Of a stretch of 64,000 nt of DNA, positions 23,066 to 33,300 are shown piece by piece. Origin of the DNA: Polyodon spathula. Its lineage: Eukaryota; Chordata; Actinopteri; Acipenseriformes; Polyodontidae. Below the pieces are notes generated by a model. It searched no databases, was not told where the DNA came from, and worked only from the letters and a program-made list of their open reading frames with translations. Where the stretch lies: the NCBI RefSeq assembly GCF_017654505.1, contig NC_054537.1:73070118-73134117 (forward strand), written 5' to 3'. The stretch's first letter is position 1. Every line of letters starts with the position of its first letter. Made by a program: the position numbers and the translations under genes.

Positions 23066-23789
23066 GACGTCACTTTGTTTAATTGTGATACAGTATTTTC
23101 AAATTTGGTATTTTTCAACATTGGTTCGCGTAGCACAGTGCGCTGAGTACGTAATTACACTGTGACTTGTGTACATTGTGTAAGCCACGTTGATCTGGAA
23201 TCTCCTGTGGTTTCTCGGGCTGCTGTGGGAATAAAAAAAGATAATTCATTTTGTTTAGGAATCCCATTTTAAATTATGTATTTAACATTTAATCATAATT
23301 TTATTTAATTTCATTCTTTTTCATTTCATTTATCAAGAAAAAAAGTGTGAGTAAGGTCGTCTCAAATGTCTCTATAATATGATTCCTGGCTTTTGTAGTT
23401 TAGCCATGTGTGCAGTTTAATGTGCTTGAAAGACAGACATTGTTTGTACTTTTAGCTGGTGGCACACAAGCTTCCTCCCACCTTGATGCTTTCTGGCCAC
23501 TGTGAATTAAACAGCCATTCCTCTGCTATTAATTGGAGCAGCTGGGTATGTAGTATGAATGCATATGTAGGCTTTGTTTTAGCTTAAGGAAACAAAACAA
23601 AAATATGAATGTAGCAGGTGGGACATTACGACCATGGGAAGGTGGCTTAACACTAATTAATTATATTGTTGATCAATTATTGCTTTATTGATATATAAGT
23701 GCTCCTCTGTGGAAGTGGCAGATATAGCTGGCTGCATTCGGAAAGGTTGTTTCTTTTTAATCCTCTCCTCCTGGGCTCAGAAGACTTGT

Positions 23790-24640
23790 ACTTGCTCTTA
23801 AGAGATTTTGGCTTTTTGTGGTTCAAAAACAAGACATGCTGATATGTGCTGCTTTTCAGTCCGTTCCTTTTGTTCTTTATTAGTTCCCCAGATCTGGAAA
23901 AAATGTGTTCATAAGTATTTGTGGGCCAACTTAGAAAGATGTAGGTGTTTGACAGTTAGCAGACCAGTAATTGATCGAATTTTCAGAACGGTCAAGTTGT
24001 GTATCACTTATGTACCTCTGCACTTCAACAGTGGCATCAGAAGTAGCATTGTGCACTTCCTGTCAAATATTTCCCAAAGACTCAGGCTGCTTGCCGTGGC
24101 TGGCATTGTTTTTGTTGCTGCTTCTTGTTTAGCAGTTGCAGGGGAGATAGTAATTTGTGAAGCACACTCTGCTGTCAGATGTCTTATAGCTTCTTGTGCA
24201 TTTGTGGAATTTCCAAATGCAAGGACTTTGAAACGTGGATCAAGATCAAGAAGAGTACAAACAGAAAGCATTCTTATTGTTTCCACATTAGCACACCTCC
24301 TCTGTATGTTTGCATGTAGCTCTGCTGTCAAAACTTCTGCTGTAGGGGAGGTAACAAGCGCACGTTTCTGTGATAACACACATTGGAGCATTCTGGTCAG
24401 TGGAATTATTTTGGATGCTGAAACACCTTTTTCTGAAGACTTCTCTGTAGTTGCTGTGTGAAATGGTTGTAAAACCCAAAGCACTGATTAATAATGTCAC
24501 ATTCAGCTGAGCTCAGGGGAACAATGTCTGACTTTAAAGTGACAAGAGCTGCAGCAATGCATTCTTTTTGATCCACAAATTGGTTGTAGGAGTGGTTTTG
24601 GTGATTCAGTGGTGTCAATGTATACACACGTCATTTGAAA
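23790..24640 (-). pseudogene. hAT transposase relic (ZBED-like)
   Basis: Minus-strand frames give FVDQKECIAAALVTLKSDIV with PLSSAECDIINQCF (hAT: LVDQxxxLxAAL...PLTxxEWxxI), then VLQPFHTATTEKSSEKGVSA with SKIIPLTRML. Next come TLLDLDPRFKVLAFGNSTNA and QEAIRHLTAECA, then a degenerate C-terminal dimerisation block ending CLVFEPQKA. Order and spacing match the catalytic and dimerisation part of ZBED-type hAT transposases. Frameshifts occur near 24,410 and 24,000. The N-terminal BED finger and terminal repeats were not found. Confidence 0.8.
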
Positions 24641-25299
24641 AAAAAAATGGAATTTGTATAAACACCTCCACTCCCTCCCTGTGAAATGGATTGGGCTTGT
24701 TTTGAAAGGCAGTGCTGCTTTCTTTTCTCATGAGACTTGGTAACACTGGTTTCTTCCTATATCACTACTACTGCTAAACGTCGTTCATGGGTCACATGAC
24801 CTAGTGGTTCAATGAACCTTTGCTTCGTAACACTGTTTGCTTCAATTGGTTCATGTAGGATCGAATCAGCTGAGGCTTCAGTCCCATCATTAATTTTTAT
24901 TGTTTGTTTTTTTAAATATAATTTTAGCTGTCTGTACCTCCTTTTTTTGTATTTAGGACAGGCGTTTGTTTGGATTTCTGCCATCTGGAGGTACTGTTTA
25001 TATACATATTTGTTTTCTTTTGTACAAACAGTGGCTCGTACTAATTTGTAAGAATTGTATTTTTGTGCTTGCAGAGTTTTGGAGCACCAGCCACTGTTTC
25101 TTTTACCATTTTTTTAAATATTTTGTTTTCATGTATTCCTTTCTGATAGTTTTGTATATTGTTTAGATTATCTTCTTTTGTGTTTCTGATTTCTTTTGTT
25201 TGAGTGTCTGCTCTTGCATACTGATTGCTTATTGGCACTTTTAAATAATTCTCATTTAAGAATAACCCTACAAAGATACTGGAATACAATTTTGTCTAC

Positions 25300-28060
25300 T
25301 CTGCAGTGGTAGAGACGAAGAAACTCCACCAGCACAAGCCTGGAGTTAAATGACCAAGTGCTTGTGAGAAAACTGCATGGGACACAGTAAACATGGATCT
25401 CTGTTTTACTTTGGAAAGATTAAATGGAACATTTGAAAAGAAGCTGGATAAATTTGGGGACATCATCTATGCATATGGAAGCGAGAGGTTTGCAATTGAA
25501 AAAAGGAAGGAAAAAGTATAAACTATTCCTGGAAAGTCTAGACGGCAGCAGGAGATTGAATGCTTAGTTAGAGAAAGGAGGCAGTTGAGGAAGCAATGGA
25601 GAAAAGCAGAACAAAGTCAGAAGGAGGGACTCAATCTGTTACAAAGTGTCATAAAAGATAAGCTTGCAACATTGCACAGAGCTGAGCACCTAGAGAAAAG
25701 CTACAAAAAGAAAGATCGTGCAAGAACTAACTTTTATAAAGATCCATTCAAATTTGTAAAGAAGATGTTCACCAGTGAGAAAAATGGCACACTAAAATTT
25801 TGAAGTTTGAACTGGAGAGAAATTTGGAGGAAACACGTACAGATTCAAAAAGGCAGGAGCTTATGTCAATTCCTTCAGATATCACACCTATCAATTCACC
25901 CAAATACCAAATGGAGGACTGTGCACCTAAGTGGAAAGAAGTAGAGCAAGCTGTGAAAAAAGCAAGGGCATCATCATCTCCATGGCCTAATGGAGTTCCA
26001 TACAGAGTGTACAAGAGTGCTTCTGGAGTTCTACGAATCCTGTGGAAGTTGATGAAAGTGGCATGGGAAAAACAGGTTGTACCAAGAGCATGGCACCGAG
26101 CAGGTGGAGTCTTTATACCAAAAGAAAAGGATTCTGCCAGCATTGGTCAGTTTCGTCCTATTTCCCTATTAAACATAGAAGGCAAGATTTTCTTCAGCAT
26201 TATTGCTCAGAGATTGTCAACCTACCTATTAAAGAACTGCTTCATTGACACTGCAAAAAGCAGGCATTCCAGGTTTCCCAGGATGCTTAGAACATCAGCA
26301 TAATTTGGCAACAAATTCAATCAGCAAAAAAGGAGAGGAAGGAGCTCTATGTGACATTCTTGGATTTGACTAGTGCATATGGTTCAGTGCCGCATGAACT
26401 TCTCTGGGCAGCATTTGATTTTTTCAGCGTACCAATGACAATAACAAATTTAGTGAAAGCCTACTTTGGAGATTTGCAATTTAGTTTTTCAATTTAAAAA
26501 TTCAGCACTACGTGGCAATGCCTAGAAGTTGGAATAATGGCAGGATGTACCATTTCTCCATTGGCTTTTTCCAATGCAATGGAAGTAATTATAAGTGCAT
26601 CAAAATGGGTAGTGGGAGAAGAGTGCTTGGCTTCTGGATTGCGATTACCACCAATTCAAGCATACATGGATAACATGACAACAATGACTACAACAGTAGC
26701 CTGCACTGATCAGTTATTGGTCAAATTAACCAATAACATTGAATGAGCATGAATGCAATTCAAGCCCACTAAATCAAGGAGCATCTCTATAATTAAAGGT
26801 AAAGTAGTAGATAAAAGGTTCTACATTAATGGTGAGGCAATACCAACAGTGTCCGAGAAGCCAGTGAAAAGTCTAGGGAGACGGTATGACGGGGATCTAA
26901 AGGACACAGTTTGTGTGGGAGAAGTTAGACAACAAGCAGTGGAAGGGTTAAAGAGCATAGACAGCAGCGCTTTCCCAGGTAAACTGAAACGCTGGTGCTT
27001 TCAATTTGGTCTATTGCCAAGACTGCTGTGGCCACTGACTGTGTACGAGGTTTCCTTGACAACAGTTGAGAAGCTGGAAGCTTTAATCAGTTTATATGTC
27101 AGGAAATGGTTGGGAGTTCCACGCTGCCTCAGCAGAGTGGGACTTTATGGTAAAGGAATACTGCAGCTGCCAATCTCTGCTCTAACCGAGGAGTTTAAGT
27201 GCACCAAAGTCAGACTGGAATTGACATTAGGAGATTCACGCTACAGATGCATAAGGGAGGCAGCAATTGTGTTGAAAACTGGAAGAAAATGGACGGCAAA
27301 GAAAGATGTGGAAGATGCTAAGGCTACCCTTCGAATCTGAGATATTATGGGGCAAGTTCAGCATGGAAAAGGAGGTTTTGGTCTCAGTTCAGCTCTTCCT
27401 ACATGACACAACGCAACCCCGGCTCAACGGAGGAAGCTGGTAGTCAATGAGGTGCAAAAACAGGAGGGCAGAATCAGGTGTGTAAAGGCCGTTTCCCAGG
27501 CCAAGCAGGGAGAATGGATGAAATGGGAGAGTGTGGAACAATGCAAGATCGGCTGGCAAGACTTATGGATAATGGAACAGAGCAGGATTAGTTTCCTCAT
27601 CAGATCAGCATATGATGTTCTCCCATCACCAGGTAAGGTGGGTCTTAGCCAAAAACTATTTACTTGGCACCATGATCAGGTGCTGCGATGTTTGGCCTTA
27701 TCACTGGAAGACAAGCATAACCTGATCAATAAGTTGCCACCAGTTCCATCAATCATTATACACAAAAGACAATATTCTTCCGTCCAGGAGAGCAACCACC
27801 AAGAAAAGGTGTTAAAACCAAGCCTCACCAAGGACAACTGGAAGCTGCTAGAGACTGGAAGATGCTGGCAGATGTTGGTCAACGGCTTATTTTTCCTCCT
27901 GAGATTGCCACCACTAACCTTTGACCAGACATTGTCTTGTGGTCTGGATCAGCACGCCTTGTTCATCTGGCTGTGGTTGAGATGGAAAGATTCTGGATGG
28001 GGATCTCAAGCACAATAGAAAGAAAGCAACACTGATGTACAAGTAAGTAAGCTGGGGCTG
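25300..28060 (+). mobile_element. non-LTR retrotransposon relic with restriction-like endonuclease end
   Basis: Plus-strand translation over about 2.7 kb gives the 5' part (RRQLRKQWRKAEQSQKEGLN; FYKDPFKFVKKMF), RT blocks (ASSSPWPNGVPYRVYK; VVPRAWHRAGGVFIPKEKDS; FRPISLLNIEGKIFFSIIAQ; FLDLTSAYGSVPHELLW; AGCTISPLAFSNAMEVII) and the active site YMDN (26,663-26,674; normally YMDD). The thumb follows (KPVKSLGRRYDGDLKDTV; LPRLLWPLTVYEV), then a C-terminal end with PDIVLWSG and ERFWMG in another frame. The PDIVLW block is the restriction-like endonuclease of R2/NeSL-type elements. At least five stops or frameshifts are present, near 25,520, 25,800, 26,300, 26,745 and 27,340. The RT is inactive. Confidence 0.85.
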
Positions 28061-28076
28061 AGCAGAGTGGGGGGGT

Positions 28077-28079
<3 letters not shown>

Positions 28080-28111
<32 letters not shown>
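28080..28111 (+). repeat. poly-G tract
   Basis: About 32 consecutive G just after the LINE relic. Length is likely to be unreliable in any assembly. Confidence 0.9.
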
Positions 28112-28112
<1 letters not shown>

Positions 28113-28649
28113 TGCTGGGACACCAGAATCACTGTTGAGCCCTCTTGAGGCGTAGTGGGCTAGTCAACGAAACACAGAGGATGGAAGATGCCCACTTGAA
28201 GACCCCAGAGATGTACCCTACTTAGCTCAATCCAGACGGTTGTCATGCTGATGCGCTGGGGAGACCGCACTGGGTTGATCCCCGGAGCCAGCATCGTAGC
28301 CGTTGTGTGTGCTGATGCGCTGGGGTGAAAAAGTAAAAAGTTGTCATGTTGTTAACAATGAAAAGAATAATGACAGGTAAGTTATTTAAACAGTTGTAGC
28401 AACCCGTGGGGATGTGTAACACTATATTTTTCGGTACCCCACTACTTACTCTTTAAGTAGACTGGGCAGGGTTGTGTAGGGGGTGGGGAAGAGTGGTGCT
28501 GGGATGCAAATTAGTGCTTAATTTCTTTTTAATGAGATTCACAACCCAGGCAATTCCATACAATTGATTCTTTTTTAATGGCAATAGCAGGTACATCTGC
28601 ACATCCCAGGTGATACCACTTGCCACGTGATGAACATTGCACCATTAGA

Positions 28650-29125
28650 TCCTCACAATAGATTAGCCTACGCAAACAATAAACTGAAAACACAGCTTTT
28701 CTAAATCAACTGCTGCTTTTCTTTTCTTTGTGTGGAAAGGTGTAAGCAATTGATTCCTGAAACAAACAGTGATGTGTTTCTTCTTTTCTTTTCTTGGGTC
28801 TTTCCCAAATGCCAGACTGATTGCAAATGCAATTGCAAATGCCCCACAATCCCTCGCATTGTTTTGTATTTCAATATCCTTGACTGTTATCTGCAGGTCA
28901 TCATTAACGAACATTCTCATTATCCATGAGATCTGCAAAGTTTCTTGTGAATCAAGCCCAGTATACATGCTGTCATATAATGCAACAGTTCACTAGAAAA
29001 TGAAATGTTGCTCAATGTGACCGAAATGATTGTCATGGACTTGGATAATCTGTATGAAGTCATGTGTTGGGAACCCCACCGGCTCACCATTAACAAGTGG
29101 CATGTAATGGCTAGAGGGCTGATAT
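28650..29125 (-). pseudogene. ULP1-like (C48) cysteine protease relic
   Basis: Minus-strand translation gives HDFIQIIQVHDNHFGHIEQ (catalytic His block, equivalent to HW in SUMO proteases), then VALYDSMYTGLDSQETLQ (Asp block), then NARDCGAFAIAFAISLAFGK (Cys block DCG). His, Asp and Cys are all visible in order, but a double stop lies between the His and Asp blocks and the end is degenerate. Such ULP1-like domains are carried by several eukaryotic transposons. It lies opposite to the adjacent LINE relic, so it probably belongs to a different element. No host SENP gene structure is seen. Confidence 0.7.
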
Positions 29126-29242
29126 TAGGTTTACTGTAAGTAAAAAGAAAAAGCTACAGTAAAATTCAATCATACTTTGATATATGAGAGAGGGACATGT
29201 GTACAACATATCTGCAATGAAATGAGTGGAGTCCAATGGAAG

Positions 29243-29246
<4 letters not shown>

Positions 29247-29322
<76 letters not shown>
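29247..29322. repeat. (TA)n microsatellite
   Basis: About 38 TA units. Open frames on both strands here are repeat artefacts. Confidence 0.97.
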
Positions 29323-29324
<2 letters not shown>

Positions 29325-29941
29325 GTGTATCCACACAGATGTTTTTGGTCAAATACATTTTAATAGTATGCAGCAAAAAATATCTGTTCTCAATAATTTA
29401 AACAACATAGAATTGTCCTTTGTTACAATAAGCTATTTATGAGATTTCATTCCTACTTATTAAATATTTCGTTTTTCATTCTTTTTGAAAATGTATGAAA
29501 GTGTATTTCATCGCTCGTTGTATTCCAGTGCAGTTCTAAATCTCTTGGAGTGAAGAATTTCACTACCTGAAACAGGAAAACTATCTATACAAGTTAAGCC
29601 TCTGATTGCGAGATAAGTGTCTGATAGCCTGACCGGCATTTCGAATATGGCTGATAGCTTGACCGTCGTGTTTGGTTGGAGGGAGTTCCCAGCTGAGCTA
29701 TATTCTGCATTATCAGCAGTATTCAATGAGCTTAAATACCTTTTATGTAGCGAGGCTACATAAACAAAGAGCAAAACAGGAGATTCTTACATGAGATTAT
29801 TTTCATAACATTACAACAAAACCCCATATGTGTTTTCAACATTGGTAATTTCTGAAATATGTTAAAGAAATATCTCTAAAAACTGTATAGGCTCTATACC
29901 TTTATGCTTTCATCTTTTCTGTGCTGTTTCGTTTTCAGGCA

Positions 29942-30314
29942 ATGGGAAAGCCATATGTTTTAGCTAGTAAACCAGGAGGAGCAAATGGGATCATTGAAGA
30001 CTTTGCAGCCATCATTGAGAAACACTTCACAATCGTCTGTAATGAAGAATTCATTAACAACAATAAACAATTTGCAGACAAGATCGAAGCAGTGTTTGTG
30101 TGGTCCTACTTGCCTAACACTGACCGAGACCTTCTGCAGTCCTTGCCCAATTTGAAGGTGGTTGTAAATGGTGGTGTTGGAGTGGACCACCTGGATATAC
30201 CACTGATCTCTAGCTTTGGGGTAAAGATTGCCAACACTCCCAATGTGGTGGATAATGCAACAGCAGATTTGGGTATGGCGTTATTACTGGCCTCTGCTCG
30301 AAGGCTCATAGAAG
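29942..30314 (+). CDS. GRHPR-like coding exon 1
   Basis: Starts MGKPYVLASKPGGANG and ends at LLASARRLIEG split by GTAAGA (phase 1). The acceptor TTTTCAG lies just before the ATG. It encodes most of the substrate-binding domain, including the VWSYLPNTDRDLLQ segment and NGGVGVDHLD. No in-frame stop occurs. Confidence 0.92.
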
Positions 30315-33300
30315 GTAAGATTGAATTAAATAAAATAGTTTGTTCTTTGTATTCACATCTCCTAATGTAAACATTCAATTAGAACATTGGTACCATGACT
30401 CATATTGTACTGGGTTTAGACTTGCCTGTAATCCACAGGCAAAGAAAAATCCTTACATGTTGTATAAATAGCAACCCAATTAAAAAGACCAACCTTCTCT
30501 GCATTCTTTTAATCTAACCCACATTAGTTTAAACAGAACATGACTTATCTATAAACAACATTAACCTCAACAACCACCGCAAATTTAATAAGAATTAGTT
30601 CATTTCTACAAAAACTAGAGTCTGAGTCCCAAACGGGCACTTACAAAAACAAGAGTCTGAGTCCCAAACAAGCACTTACAAAAACTAGAGTCTAAGTCCC
30701 AAACGGGCACTTACAAAAACTAGAGTCTGAGTCCCAAACAAGCACTTACAAAAACTAGAGTTTGAGTCCCAAACAAGCACTTACAAAAACTAGAGTCTGA
30801 GTCCCAAACGGGCACTTACAAAAACTAGAGTCTGAGTCCCAAACAAGCACTTACAAAAACTAGAGTTTGAGTCCCAAACAAGCACTTACAAAAACTAGAG
30901 TCTGAGTCCCAAACGGGCACTTACAAAAACTAGAGTCTGAGTCCCAAACAAGCACTTACAAAAACAAGAGTCTGAGTCCCAAACGGGCACTTACAAAAAC
31001 TAGAGTCTGAGTCCCAAACAAGCACTTACAAAAACAAATAACGTTTCTACACCTTTATTAGAAGCACAACATTAGAAGCTTTTTAAATCTGTACCTTGGT
31101 TTCCACTTCTGATCTGAGGAAGACAACTTTGAATTCTTGAAAGGTAATGTAATGTATGAAGGTAATGTTCAGCTGATACTATTAAAAGGTTTCACCAAAA
31201 AAAAAAAAAAAACTTTGTTGTACTTCTGGTATATGGACCAGCACAGCTTATCTTAGTCTATACTTATATTAATAAGTGAATTAAGTTTTAATGACCATTT
31301 TGTTGTTGGTAGGTTATAAGATTGCCATGGCCCCTTCACATTTACCTCAGAGTTTTATGGGCTGTGAAGTCAGTGGTGCTACTCTTGGTATCGTGGGGAT
31401 GGGCAGGATTGGATACAAGATTGCCCAGCGAGCTCGAGGATTTGATATGAAAGTTTTGTATCATAATCGAAACAGAAGGTAGGATACAATGCATTAAACA
31501 TACAAGCAGATACATTCACGAGAAAAACATGTGTCATCTTATTTGTGTGTTTCATTCATCTGGCATGCAAACAAACTGGACCCTATTCTCAGAGTTATTT
31601 AATGATTTGTTTCCCCGAGGGATTAAATAAAGTTTGTAGTCATCACATTTTTTTCCCTTTATTCTAAATAGTTATTTTTGTAATTACTTAAATACTGCTT
31701 CTTTTAGTAAATGTGTCCACAAGCTTTTTTTTTTAACCTGATTTCAGAAGTTGCTCTTCAGTTCTGTTTTACAGCCATAGACATATTAACAAATGCTAGA
31801 TCAGCCAAAGTATTTTTGTTAACAACAATAATTGGAGCTCACATGGAAGGTGGAAAGGGGTGCAATTTGTCAACACATACCTGTACTTCAATACGAATTT
31901 GCATCCCTCGGAAAATAAAAAAAAAACAATGTCAATCCAAATAGCGCTGTTATCAAAGTTTCAAAGCCCTGTAAAGTAGAGTGGGGGGCACATTTAGTCC
32001 AAAATGCCTGTCGTCTCCCTCAGGCATCAATTCTACGAGTCAACAGGTCTGGCCCAATAGTGGCAGCCTAATACTGTGTTTGAAAGACGTCTTGTTTTAA
32101 ACCCCAAAAAATAAAATCATTGTTAGTACTGTAGGTGGCAGCAAGCAGGCTACTTTAAATAATGCAGTAATTCTAAGATAGGAAATTATATACGGCTAAA
32201 AAAATAATCTGTTGTTCGAAATCAATAATTGTAGAAGCGGTACATCTTTTATATATCCCAGCTTGTCTGCTACTCTCAGTAGTATATGAAAGACATGCCT
32301 TTTTTGCTCGCTGAAGAGGGAAAAATTAATAATATTTTTCAATACTGTACTGTATCAGATTATAATCAGGATATGTTAAGTAATTCAGTTATCAAATGCA
32401 GTGCTGGAAACTAATGTGTTATACACACATACAGTAGATGCACAGTTTCATGAAAATGACTGTTGGCTAAATAAAAATGTATGGATAAATCAATAATTTT
32501 AGAAGCGATACACTGTTTCTACATCTCCCTCAGCTCTCTGCAACTCTCAACAATATTCTGCTAGTAAGCAGGGGCTGCATTTGTGGTATGTGAAAAATGT
32601 ATATATTTGTAAATCTTGGAAGGCAGAAAGGGTTGCAAATGTATGGCAAGCCAAATTATCATTTAGAGACATACTCAAATTAATTTATAGATCTCAAATT
32701 AATTTATATATATCACAATCATTTAAAGATACCTAAAATACATTTAGAGATCTCAATTATTTAATATATATTTTAAAATGTTCAGATATATCTAAATCAT
32801 TTAGAGTTGTCTCTAAATAACTTCCTGTTCATTTAGAGATATCCTGAAATGACCTCCTCTTTAGAGATATGTGTAAATGAACAGGAAGTCATTTAGAGAT
32901 ATCCTCTTTAAAACCCTCATTTTAAGATATGGTACCATGCTAGCAAAATCCACATGGTTTCCAGATTCTTTAAAGATATCTGTAAACCAATTTGAGAAAG
33001 CTTTATTTCACTTTTAGATAGGTCTAATTTGATGTACAGATATCTTAAAAACTGCACAATTAAAGATATCTGTAATTCAATTTGATATATCTCTAAATGA
33101 TCATTTGGCTTGCCATAGCAAATGTACCACCAAACATTTACCGTGTGCACTTTGAAGATAAATTACTCCTGTTTTCCCCAGTTAGACATAGACGTTCTTG
33201 TTATCAAAATAAAGGTAAGCGATTAAAGTTAAGGATATGCTGTGATCCTGAAAAAGTTCTGAGATGTTCATATTAAATACGCTCAGGTGCATTGGCACCT

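Larger units (their letters stand above)
21073..23375 (+). repeat. tandem duplication, copy B, with two insertions
   Basis: Second copy of the 1.3-kb unit, expanded by a palindromic insertion (21,311-21,668) and a solo LTR (22,365-23,065). Small differences include an extra CAACGCTAACA-like insert near 22,030 and missing sequence after 23,110. The two copies look close enough for a fairly recent duplication. Copy A gives the pre-insertion state for both insertions. Confidence 0.8.

Noticed and set aside
28080..28111. Proline-rich coding region on the minus strand
   Set aside because: It is a poly-G homopolymer read as poly-Pro.
29170..29442. Open frames on both strands at the TA repeat
   Set aside because: Low-complexity Tyr/Ile repeat only.
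30608..31030. CRISPR-like regular repeats
   Set aside because: Units are contiguous 35-mers without unique spacers, inside a vertebrate intron; it is a minisatellite.
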